From Lentzea kentuckyensis (GTDB lineage: Bacteria > Actinomycetota > Actinomycetes > Mycobacteriales > Pseudonocardiaceae): a stretch of 64,000 nucleotides of DNA. The stretch is taken from contig NZ_MUYM01000012.1 of the NCBI RefSeq assembly GCF_002150765.1, forward strand, positions 161,094 through 225,093, written 5' to 3'. This document shows positions 50,901 to 57,398 of this stretch, piece by piece. The notes under the pieces are model-generated. The model worked only from the letters and a program-made list of their open reading frames with translations. It did not search any database and was not told where the DNA came from. Positions within the stretch are counted from its first letter, which is position 1. The number at the start of each line of letters is the position of its first letter. Made by a program: the position numbers and the translations under genes.

Positions 50901-51166
50901 GGTACCTCGGCCGGTACGAACGGGCGTCCATGACCCTCGACGTCATCGAGGGCGACCAGGGACTGCGGCTCAGGACGACGGTCACCGGTTCGCTGGCCGA
51001 GCTGGTCCCCCAGCTGCCGGAGGTCGATCTCCTGCCGCTCGACGACTCGTCGTTCGTGTGCCGGTGGACGGAGAACGGCAGCTGGTCGTCCGTCGTGTTC
51101 TACACGCTGCCCACGGGCGAGCAGTACGTGCACATGGGTGTCCGCGCCACGCCGAAGGTGTCCTGA
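47936..51166 (+). CDS. Fused S9 prolyl-oligopeptidase-type and S12 serine peptidase
   Basis: A 1076-residue protein with two serine peptidase modules. Residues 1-350 form a beta-propeller with W-S-P-D-G-S-R-I-A-F repeats. 370-620 are the S9C catalytic domain: Ser485 in G-Y-S-Y-G-G-Y, an aspartate at 562/563 in A-D-D-R-C-P, and His594 in D-E-S-H-L-F. 625-1076 are an S12 domain: S-I-G-K (683-686), Y-S-N (775-777), H-D-G (922-924) and a C-terminal lipocalin-like part. The S12 half parallels the protein at 39517. There is no signal peptide. I know no standard family with this order. It probably degrades imported peptides. The GTG overlaps the dipeptidase stop. Confidence 0.88.
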   Translation: MTTIEDLYGFALPEEPALSPDGTEIVYVLRTTDREGDRDERALWRVSGGKPRQLTRGKSDAAPAWSPDGSRIAFLRAQDGPAQVWLLPADGGEPEQVTSLPLGAGAPVWSADGTKLAFSAPVDIADAKAPIVAERLDYKSDGSGYLRSIRAHLHVVDLESREVEQITDGDWHAGTPAWSPDGTRLAFAGALDEDSDLTFRVPVHVVNVSGKTQPELVGLADGQAATVAWTADGLLVTGRTSADSGHLSLLLLSFDGEVRNLSESLDRNVMPGMSGYPGGLPALTGRTVLFCARDRGCTQLYAVDLDGGEPRLVVGGDSRVVAGLSATDTVAALVLGTATSYGEIATVDLASGELTVHTEHNKTEVFVREEREFTISDGTVVHGWLVRDPERTGPLPLLLDIHGGPHNAWNGTADPIHLYHQVLAQQGWAILLLNPRGSDGYGEAFYQAALGAWGKADAKDFLEPIDQLVAEELADPAKLAVTGYSYGGYMTCYLTSRDTRFAAAVAGGVVSDLSSMAGTSDGGRYLTELELGGPGEHIAELSPFTLVGDVRTPTLIYQGAADDRCPVGQAEQWFMALRQNDVPAKLVLYPDESHLFILSGKPSHREDFNRRVVDWVREHAEERVPLDAKHWQRRLSALATKHGVPGAALGILHHGEIVQAHHGVLNTSTGVEVTDDSIFQIGSIGKVWTTTVVMRLVDEGLLDLDAPIIDVLPELKLADPVVTQKVTMRHLLTHTSGIDGDIFTDTGRGDDCLERYTELLAEAAQNHPLGATFSYSNSGFVLAGRVIEKLTGKTWDAAMREKLFTPLGLTRTGTLPEEALLHRAAVGHQDKDGKQEPVPVWMLPRSVGPAGTIFSTTADVLAFARMHLEGGLAADGTRVLSEASALVMTEKQTDVPDPNALGDSWGVGWIRFGWDGHRLIGHDGNTIGQSAFLRLLPGHNLAVTLLTNGDHARELYLDLYREIFAELAGVAMPRPVQPADEPPAVDHARYLGRYERASMTLDVIEGDQGLRLRTTVTGSLAELVPQLPEVDLLPLDDSSFVCRWTENGSWSSVVFYTLPTGEQYVHMGVRATPKVS

Positions 51167-51167
51167 G

Positions 51168-52247
51168 ATGAACCTGCTCCACACCATCGAGCGGCTCGTG
51201 ACCTGCGAGTCGCCGTCCACCGACCTGGCGGCGGTCGCCCGCAGCGCGGACGTCACCGCCGAGGTGGGCTCCGCTCTGCTCGGCGCGTCACCGGAACGGA
51301 TCGTGCTCGACGGCCGCACACACCTGCGCTGGCGGCTGGGTTCCGGGCCGCGCAAGGTGTTGCTGCTCGGCCACCACGACACGGTGTGGCCGATCGGGTC
51401 GCTCGCGCGGCTTCCGTTCGAGGTGCGCGACGGTGTGCTGCGCGGACCGGGTTGCTTCGACATGAAGACCGGGCTGGCGATGATCTTTCACGCGGTGGCG
51501 TCACTGGATTCCCCCGACGGCGTCACGGTTCTGGTGACCGGCGACGAGGAGATCGGCTCGCCGTCGTCGCGCGGCCTGATCGAGGAGGAGGCGCGGCAGC
51601 ACACGGCCGTGCTGGTCACCGAGGGTTCGGCGGACGGCGGCGCGTTGAAGACCGAGCGCAAGGGCACTTCCATGTACGAGGTGACGTTGCACGGCCGTGC
51701 GGCGCATGCCGGCCTTGAGCCCGAACGCGGTGTGAGCGCGACTGTTGAGGCAGCACACCAAGTGCTGGCGGTCTCGGAGCTGACGGATCTCGCGGTCGGC
51801 ACCACCGTCACGCCGACCGTGCTGTCCGCCGGCACGACGATGAACACCGTTGCTGCCTTGGCGAAGTTCATGGTGGACGTGCGCGTCCGGAACCTCGCCG
51901 AGCAGCTGCGGGTCGACGAGGCGATGCGGGCGCTGGTTCCGGTGGTCGACGGCGCCAAGATCGAGGTGACCGGCGGCCCGAACCGGGCGCCGATGGAGCT
52001 CTCGATGTCCGCCGGCCTGTTCGAGCTGGCTTCCGGAATCGCCGCCGGATTGGGCATGCAGCTCACCTCGGCCGCGGTCGGTGGCGCGTCCGACGGCAAC
52101 TTCACCGCGGGCGTGGGGATTCCGACGCTCGACGGGCTCGGCGCGGTCGGCGGCGGGGCGCACGCGGAGAGCGAGCACGTGCTGGTGTCGGAGCTCGTGC
52201 CGCGCACCACGCTGCTCGCGGCACTGGTGAAGGAGCTTCTGGCATGA
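51168..52247 (+). CDS. M20 metallopeptidase/N-acyl-amino-acid deacylase
   Basis: M20 zinc hydrolase of 359 residues, like glutamate carboxypeptidase CPG2 and acylamino-acid deacylases. Metal and catalytic residues are visible in L-G-H-H-D-T-V-W, C-F-D-M-K-T-G, G-D-E-E-I-G-S, T-E-G-S-A-D and the final G-G-A-H-A-E-S-E-H. The dimerisation domain includes H-G-R-A-A-H-A-G. In the Geobacillus NSAR pathway an M20-type L-desuccinylase removes succinate from N-succinyl-L-amino acids. The adjacent GNAT and racemase genes make that the best hypothesis here. The ATG is one base after the preceding stop. Confidence 0.87.
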   Translation: MNLLHTIERLVTCESPSTDLAAVARSADVTAEVGSALLGASPERIVLDGRTHLRWRLGSGPRKVLLLGHHDTVWPIGSLARLPFEVRDGVLRGPGCFDMKTGLAMIFHAVASLDSPDGVTVLVTGDEEIGSPSSRGLIEEEARQHTAVLVTEGSADGGALKTERKGTSMYEVTLHGRAAHAGLEPERGVSATVEAAHQVLAVSELTDLAVGTTVTPTVLSAGTTMNTVAALAKFMVDVRVRNLAEQLRVDEAMRALVPVVDGAKIEVTGGPNRAPMELSMSAGLFELASGIAAGLGMQLTSAAVGGASDGNFTAGVGIPTLDGLGAVGGGAHAESEHVLVSELVPRTTLLAALVKELLA

Positions 52248-53041
52248 CAGTCGTGACGCAGGTGGTCGTCCGTCAGCTCGTAGCGTTCGACGAACTCGTT
52301 GCCACCCAACAGTTGTACGAGTCAATCTGGCGACCGAACGGCAACACTCCCCCGGTCACCGCCGAGTTGTTGCGGGCGATGACCAAGGCGGGCAGCTACG
52401 TCGCGGGCGCGTTCGACGGCAACGACCTCATCGGTGCGTGCATCGGCTTCTGCTCGCCGCCCGCCCTCGGCACGTTGCACAGCCACATCGCCGGTGTCGC
52501 TGCCGGCGCGCGCGGACGCAACGTCGGCTACGCGTTGAAGCTCGACCAACGGGCGTGGGCGTTGGAACGCGGCCTGAACGAGGTCACCTGGACGTTCGAC
52601 CCGCTGGTGCGCCGCAACGCCTACTTCAACCTGGGCAAGCTCGGCGCCGACGCGACCGAGTACCTGCCGGACTTCTACGGCCACATGCACGACGACATCA
52701 ACGGCGGCACCGAGAGCGACCGGCTGCTGATCAGCTGGCGCGTCTCGGCGCCGGCGGTCGTCGCCGCGTGCTCGGGACAACCGCGGGTGGTGGCGGCGAC
52801 GGGCGCGGTCGCGTTGGGGATCTCGGCCGACGGCCTGCCCGTGCGTGGCGTTGCCGCTGGTCAGACCGTGCTGGTCGCGGTGCCGCCGGACATCGAGACG
52901 CTGCGGGCCACGAACCCGGCCGCAGCTCGCGAGTGGCGGCACGCCGTGCGCGACGTGCTCGGCGGATTGCTGATGGCGGGCGGCCGCGTCACCGGGTTCG
53001 ACAGGTCGGGGTGGTACGTCGTGGAGAGGAACGAGTCGTGA
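52244..53041 (+). CDS. GNAT N-acyltransferase (COG3375-like), probable D-amino-acid N-succinyltransferase
   Basis: A 265-residue GNAT protein resembling the predicted acetyltransferases of COG3375. The N-terminus has V-R-Q-L and Q-Q-L-Y-E-S-I-W, then S-H-I-A-G-V and the CoA loop R-G-R-N-V-G-Y-A-L-K. W-T-F-D-P-L-V-R-R-N-A-Y-F-N-L-G-K-L-G-A is characteristic of the group. Members next to N-succinylamino-acid racemase in Geobacillus acylate D-amino acids with succinyl-CoA. This gene sits between the M20 hydrolase and the racemase with four-base overlaps, so the same job is likely. Acyl donor and substrate are inferred only. Confidence 0.8.
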   Translation: MTVVTQVVVRQLVAFDELVATQQLYESIWRPNGNTPPVTAELLRAMTKAGSYVAGAFDGNDLIGACIGFCSPPALGTLHSHIAGVAAGARGRNVGYALKLDQRAWALERGLNEVTWTFDPLVRRNAYFNLGKLGADATEYLPDFYGHMHDDINGGTESDRLLISWRVSAPAVVAACSGQPRVVAATGAVALGISADGLPVRGVAAGQTVLVAVPPDIETLRATNPAAAREWRHAVRDVLGGLLMAGGRVTGFDRSGWYVVERNES

Positions 53042-54135
53042 AGCTGTCCGGTGTGGAGCTCCGCTGGGTCGAGATGCCGCTGAAGTCGCCCTTCCGGACG
53101 TCGTTCGGCACCCAGACCGTGCGCGGCTTACTGCTGCTACGCGCCGTCACGGACTCGGCCGAGGGCTGGGGCGAGTGCGTCGCGATGGCCGACCCGGTGT
53201 ACTCGTCGGAGTACCTGGAGGGCTGCGCGGACGTGCTGCGCCGGTTCCTGATCCCGGCCCTGACCGGCCCGATCGACGGAGTGTCGGTGGCACCGCGGCT
53301 CGCCCGGTTCCGCGGACACCGGATGGCCAAGGGCGCGCTGGAGATGGCGGTGCTGGACGCCGAACTACGCGCGCGTGGCGTGTCATTCGGCCGTGAGCTG
53401 GGCGCGGTGCGTACGCGCGTGCCGTGCGGTGTGTCGGTCGGCATCATGAACTCGATCCCCGAACTGCTGGACGCCGTCACCGGCTACGTCGACGAGGGCT
53501 ACGTCCGGATCAAGCTGAAGATCGAGCCCGGCTGGGACGTCACACCGGTCCGCGCGGTCCGCGAACGGTTCCCCGACGTGCTGCTGCAGGTCGACGCGAA
53601 CACGGCCTACACCCTCGCCGACGCCCGGCACCTGGCCCGGCTAGACCCGTTCGACCTGCTGCTGATCGAGCAACCGCTGGACGAGGAGGACATCCTCGCG
53701 CACGCCACACTGGCCCAGACGGTCCGCACGCCGATCTGCCTGGACGAGTCGATCACCTCGGCCCGCTCGGCCGCCGACGCGATCAAGCTCGGCGCCTGCC
53801 AGATCGTGAACATCAAGCCCGGCCGCGTGGGCGGCTACCTGGAAGCCCGGCGCATCCACGACGTGTGCGCCGCGCACGGGATCGCGGTGTGGTGCGGCGG
53901 CATGCTCGAAACGGGCATCGGCCGTGCCGCGAACGTGGCGCTGGCGGCGTTGCCCGGCTGCACGCTGCCCGGCGACACCTCGGCGTCCGACCGCTACTAC
54001 GCGATGGACGTCACCGAGCCGTTCGTGCTGGACGACGGCCACCTCACCGTGCCGACCAGCCCAGGCCTGGGCGTGACCCCCCTACCGGACGCCCTAGACG
54101 CCGTAACGGTCAAAACGGAGTGGATCCCGGTGTGA
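53038..54135 (+). CDS. N-acyl/N-succinyl amino acid racemase (enolase superfamily, MenC-like)
   Basis: Enolase-superfamily enzyme of 365 residues of the o-succinylbenzoate synthase/NSAR family. The catalytic lysine pair is K-L-K (about 160), with Mg ligands in Q-V-D-A-N-T, I-E-Q-P-L and L-D-E-S. The second catalytic lysine is in N-I-K-P-G-R-V-G-G. G-M-L-E-T-G-I-G-R-A-A-N and L-P-G-D-T-S-A-S-D-R-Y-Y follow the pattern I recall for Amycolatopsis N-acylamino acid racemase. Dipeptide epimerases, by contrast, carry a D-x-D there. No other menaquinone genes are nearby, so racemisation is more likely than menaquinone synthesis. GTG start, last gene of the coupled operon. Confidence 0.88.
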   Translation: MKLSGVELRWVEMPLKSPFRTSFGTQTVRGLLLLRAVTDSAEGWGECVAMADPVYSSEYLEGCADVLRRFLIPALTGPIDGVSVAPRLARFRGHRMAKGALEMAVLDAELRARGVSFGRELGAVRTRVPCGVSVGIMNSIPELLDAVTGYVDEGYVRIKLKIEPGWDVTPVRAVRERFPDVLLQVDANTAYTLADARHLARLDPFDLLLIEQPLDEEDILAHATLAQTVRTPICLDESITSARSAADAIKLGACQIVNIKPGRVGGYLEARRIHDVCAAHGIAVWCGGMLETGIGRAANVALAALPGCTLPGDTSASDRYYAMDVTEPFVLDDGHLTVPTSPGLGVTPLPDALDAVTVKTEWIPV

Positions 54136-54156
54136 GCCGCGCCCCGCGTGCCGATT

Positions 54157-54212
54157 TGGCGTGTGCAAGTACTACCAACCCATGATCATCGAGCGCGCAA
54201 CTACTACCAACC
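54157..54212 (+). repeat. Bipartite 56-bp element, copy B, upstream of the PucR regulator
   Basis: Second copy of the element at 35953-36008, with the same length and internal spacing. It contains TGCAAGTACTACCAACCCA and, 32 bp later, CTACTACCAACC. It lies 42 bases before the ATG of the PucR-type regulator and 21 bases after the racemase stop, a typical place for an operator. Two sites about three helical turns apart suit cooperative binding. The binding protein is unknown; PucR itself is a candidate. Confidence 0.6.
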
Positions 54213-54253
54213 AAGCGCTGGATTCCTCTGTAGACGGTTGGCAAGGTGGAGCC

Positions 54254-55861
54254 ATGAGCCCGCGAACAGGCCTCGCCAGGGTCCTGGACGACCTCGGCAC
54301 CACGCTGATCGACCTGGTCCGGGGCGATCCGGGCCGGGCAGTCGACATCGGCGGCGTGGTGATCCACGACCCGCACGACGACCAGGCGCTGCCGGCGTCC
54401 GCGCTGGTGCTCGGCGTCGGCGTGCGGGAGCCGGCGGAGATCCTCGACGAACTGGGCAAGCACGGGGCCGCGGCCCTGGTCGTGCGCGGACCGGTCGACG
54501 TGACCGACGAGATCGCCGAGGCCGTCGACCGGTCCGGCGTGGCGCTGCTCGGCCTCGCGCCGGGCGCGTCGTGGACGCAACTGGCCGCGATGCTGCGGTC
54601 GCTGCTGGCCGAGGGCGAGGTGGACCCGTCCGAGACGCTCGGCGGCGTGCCGGCCGGGGACCTGTTCGCGCTGGCCAACGCCGTGGCGTCGTTGATCGGC
54701 GCACCGGTGACGATCGAGGACCGCAGCTCGCGGGTGCTCGCGTTCTCCGGCCGCCAGGACGAGGCCGACTCGTCGCGGGTCGAGACGATCCTCGGCCGGC
54801 AGGTGCCCGCGCGCTACTCGCAGATGCTGGAGGCACGCGGGGTGTTCCAGCAGCTCTACCGCAGCGACCAGCCCGTCTACATCGAGGGTCTGCCCGCCGA
54901 CGACGGCACCCTGTGTCTCCCGAGGGTCGCGGTGGCGGTCCGGGCGGGCGACGAGTTTCTCGGCTCGATCTGGGCCGCGGTCCGCGAACCACTGCCCGAA
55001 GACCGGTCGCAGGCGTTCTGCGACGCGGCCAAACTGGTGGCATTGCACATGATGCGCCAGCGGGCGGGCGCCGACGTCGAACGCCGGCTGCGCGCGGACC
55101 TCGTCAGCACCGCCGTCGAGGGTGGGAGCGGGGCGGCGGAAGCAGTGCGGCGGCTCGGGCTCGCGGATCAGTCGTGCGTGGTGCTCGCGTTGGCGCTGGC
55201 CCACTCGCACGGCGACGATCCCGCCGGCCACGCCCGCCTGCTGGCCGAACGGCAGCAGATCGCCGACGCCTTCGCCATGCACCTGACCGCCGTCCACCCG
55301 CGCGCCGCCGCCGCGTTGATCGGCGACGTCGCCTACGCGATCCTGCCCGCCGAGTCGGAGGACCGGGCGCTGCGCATCGCCACCGACTTCCGCAACCGCA
55401 TCGGCAACCACGTGCTCGTCGGCGTCGGGCAGGTGACGGACGGGTTGGAGCTGTCGCGCTCGAGGACGGGCGCCGATCTCGTCTTGCGGGTGCTCAGGGC
55501 CGGCCGGGCGCACCACCAGGTCGCGCGAGTGTCCGATGTGCACAGTGAGGGCCTGCTGCTGGAGCTGTCGGATCTGATCGCCGAGCGCGGTGACACGTTG
55601 TCCGGCCCCGTCGCGCGGCTGATCGCCTACGACCGCAAGCACAGCAGCTGTCTGGTGGAGACGCTCAACGCGTGGCTGGACGCGTTCGGGGACGTCGCGG
55701 CCGCGTCGGCGGCCGTTTTCGTGCACCCCAACACTTTCCGGTACCGGCTGCGGCGGCTGTCGGAGGTCGGGGAGATCGACCTCAGTGATCCGGACGCGCG
55801 GTTCGCGGCGATGCTTCAGCTCCGGCTGTGGCTGCCAGGTGGTGCCGAGCCAGCGCGATGA
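54254..55861 (+). CDS. PucR-family transcriptional regulator
   Basis: PucR/CdaR-type regulator of 535 residues. The N-terminal purine-catabolism-like domain (about 1-130) includes V-V-I-H-D-P-H and L-V-V-R-G-P. A middle GAF-like region (A-N-A-V-A-S-L-I-G-A-P-V-T-I-E-D) and a GGDEF-like segment follow. The C-terminal PucR helix-turn-helix is L-N-A-W-L-D-A-F-G-D then V-H-P-N-T-F-R-Y-R-L-R-R-L. Such regulators often control amino-acid or purine use. AAGGTGGA precedes the ATG. It follows the peptide operon by 118 bases and is the most likely local regulator. Its last 80 bases overlap the convergent LysR gene. Confidence 0.9.
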   Translation: MSPRTGLARVLDDLGTTLIDLVRGDPGRAVDIGGVVIHDPHDDQALPASALVLGVGVREPAEILDELGKHGAAALVVRGPVDVTDEIAEAVDRSGVALLGLAPGASWTQLAAMLRSLLAEGEVDPSETLGGVPAGDLFALANAVASLIGAPVTIEDRSSRVLAFSGRQDEADSSRVETILGRQVPARYSQMLEARGVFQQLYRSDQPVYIEGLPADDGTLCLPRVAVAVRAGDEFLGSIWAAVREPLPEDRSQAFCDAAKLVALHMMRQRAGADVERRLRADLVSTAVEGGSGAAEAVRRLGLADQSCVVLALALAHSHGDDPAGHARLLAERQQIADAFAMHLTAVHPRAAAALIGDVAYAILPAESEDRALRIATDFRNRIGNHVLVGVGQVTDGLELSRSRTGADLVLRVLRAGRAHHQVARVSDVHSEGLLLELSDLIAERGDTLSGPVARLIAYDRKHSSCLVETLNAWLDAFGDVAAASAAVFVHPNTFRYRLRRLSEVGEIDLSDPDARFAAMLQLRLWLPGGAEPAR

Positions 55862-56675
55862 ACGCCGCCGTCGACGGGTGCGCGGCCGGTGCCGGCCACG
55901 CCAGGTGCACGGTGATCGGTTCGGCGTCGGCCAGCGGCAGGTAGGTCACGCCGGGGTGCGGGTGGTGGTGCACCGTGCCCGCCGCCGTGACACCGACGGT
56001 CGTACCGGTCGCGATCGAGGTCAGCCACTCGACCACGCCGGGCACGTCCACGGTTCGCGGGCGCGCGCCCGACGGCCACAGGTCCGCGGTGGTCGTGGCC
56101 GCCGTTTCGCACACGGCGACGCATTCGCTCACCAGATCGTCGAGCAGGAGAACCTCGCGCGACGCCAGCGGGTGATCGTCCGCGACGGCCGCGACCCGGG
56201 GCTCTTCGATCAACGCCACGTGGTCGATGCCGGCTTCGGCTGGTTCGGTGCGCAGCACGGCGACGTCCGCCTCGCCGCGCCGCAGGGCCGCTTCGGGGTC
56301 GTCGGACTGCCGGATGCGCACCAGGACGTCCGGGTTCTCCGCCCGCCACGAACGCAGGAACGGGATGGTGATCCGGCCGAGCGCGGCCCAGGCGAACGTC
56401 AGCCGCAGCGGTTGTGGCTGGACGGCTTCGGCCAGGGCCGTGTCGAGCGAGGTCAGGATGCGATGGCTGTGTTCCCACAGACGGTGCCCGGCGTCGGTCA
56501 GGGCGACATGGCGCGTGGTGCGTTCGACCAGACGCACGCCCAGACGGCGCTCCAGTTGTTCGAGCGTGCGCGAGAGAGCGGGCTGGGTGACGTGCAACGC
56601 TTGTGCGGCCGCGGTGATCGAACGGTGGTCGCCGATCGCAGCGAGTGCCCGCAGGTGACGCAGCTCGACATTCAT
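55782..56675 (-). CDS. LysR-family transcriptional regulator
   Basis: LysR-type regulator of 297 residues. The N-terminal helix-turn-helix is L-R-H-L-R-A-L-A-A-I-G-D-H, S-I-T-A-A-A-Q-A-L-H-V-T-Q-P-A-L-S-R and L-E-Q-L-E-R-R-L-G. The effector domain of two alpha/beta lobes follows from about 90. I prefer the ATG at 56675; a GTG six bases earlier is in frame. It diverges from the small SDR gene across about 70 bases, the usual LysR-target arrangement. Its 3' end overlaps the PucR gene by 80 bases in antisense, unusually long. If one stop were misread the overlap would shrink. Confidence 0.87.
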   Translation of the reverse strand: MNVELRHLRALAAIGDHRSITAAAQALHVTQPALSRTLEQLERRLGVRLVERTTRHVALTDAGHRLWEHSHRILTSLDTALAEAVQPQPLRLTFAWAALGRITIPFLRSWRAENPDVLVRIRQSDDPEAALRRGEADVAVLRTEPAEAGIDHVALIEEPRVAAVADDHPLASREVLLLDDLVSECVAVCETAATTTADLWPSGARPRTVDVPGVVEWLTSIATGTTVGVTAAGTVHHHPHPGVTYLPLADAEPITVHLAWPAPAAHPSTAAFIALARHHLAATAGAEASPRTARPDH

Positions 56676-56744
56676 AACCACCGATCATAAGTGCTGCACG
56701 AACGGCATTTCACAGCCACCAGAACCAGGCTTAGCGTCAACGGC

Positions 56745-57335
56745 ATGAGAATTCTGCTCGTAGGAGCCACCGGCATGCTGGGCACGGCTGTGCACCAGGA
56801 ACTCGTCGCACGAAAGCACGATGTCGTGACCGTCGCACGGACCGGAGGCGACCTGCAGTACGACGTCACCGACCCGGCCCAGGTCGCGGACCTGTACCAG
56901 ACCGTCGGCCAGGTCGACGCCGTGGCGAGTGCCGCGGGCCACGTTCCGTGGAAGCCGGTCGCCGAACTCACCGTGCCGGACTACCAGGCCGCGGTGACCG
57001 GCAAGGTCCTGTCGCAGATCGCGCTGGTCAAGGAAGGCCTCACGCACGTCACCGAGTCGTTCACGCTGATCACCGGTGTGCTCGCGCGCGAACCGGTCGT
57101 GACCGGAGCGGCCGCCGCGATGGCCAACGGCGCGGTGGAGGCGTTCGTCCGCGCGGCCGCCATCGAGATCGCACCGCAGCGCATCAACGCGATCAGCCCC
57201 ACGGTGTTCACCGAGGCCCTCGACGTCTACGGCGACTTCTTCCCCGGCATGAAGCCGGTACCGCTGGCCGACGTGGCGCAGGCCTACGTCCGGTCGATCG
57301 AGGGACGGCAGACCGGACAGATCTACGTGCTCTGA
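56745..57335 (+). CDS. Short-chain dehydrogenase (atypical, about 200 residues)
   Basis: SDR-fold protein of 196 residues, shorter than classical members (250). The nucleotide-binding start is L-L-V-G-A-T-G-M-L-G (4-13), followed by D-V-T-D-P-A and A-S-A-A-G-H-V-P. The usual Y-x-x-x-K is replaced around N-G-A-V-E-A-F-V-R-A-A-A, as in other short SDRs of this kind, so catalysis may differ or be absent. R-I-N-A-I-S-P-T-V-F follows. It diverges from LysR, which probably controls it. Efflux and stress genes follow on the same strand, but the operator between argues for a separate promoter. Confidence 0.82.
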   Translation: MRILLVGATGMLGTAVHQELVARKHDVVTVARTGGDLQYDVTDPAQVADLYQTVGQVDAVASAAGHVPWKPVAELTVPDYQAAVTGKVLSQIALVKEGLTHVTESFTLITGVLAREPVVTGAAAAMANGAVEAFVRAAAIEIAPQRINAISPTVFTEALDVYGDFFPGMKPVPLADVAQAYVRSIEGRQTGQIYVL

Positions 57336-57355
57336 ACCCCACGCAAGTTGCTCAT

Positions 57356-57371
57356 TGCGCAAATTTGCACA
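57356..57371. promoter_or_regulatory. Operator-like palindrome upstream of the DHA2 efflux pump
   Basis: TGCGCAAATTTGCACA is palindromic at 14 of 16 positions and sits 28 bases before the GTG start. Flanking GCAAGTTGC (57344-57352) and a further GCGCAAG (57374-57380) add more GCAA/TTGC elements. MarR- or TetR-type repressors of efflux pumps bind such AT-centred palindromes. No regulator lies next to it in the window. Confidence 0.55.
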
Positions 57372-57398
57372 ACGCGCAAGAATAAGGAGCGACGAAGG

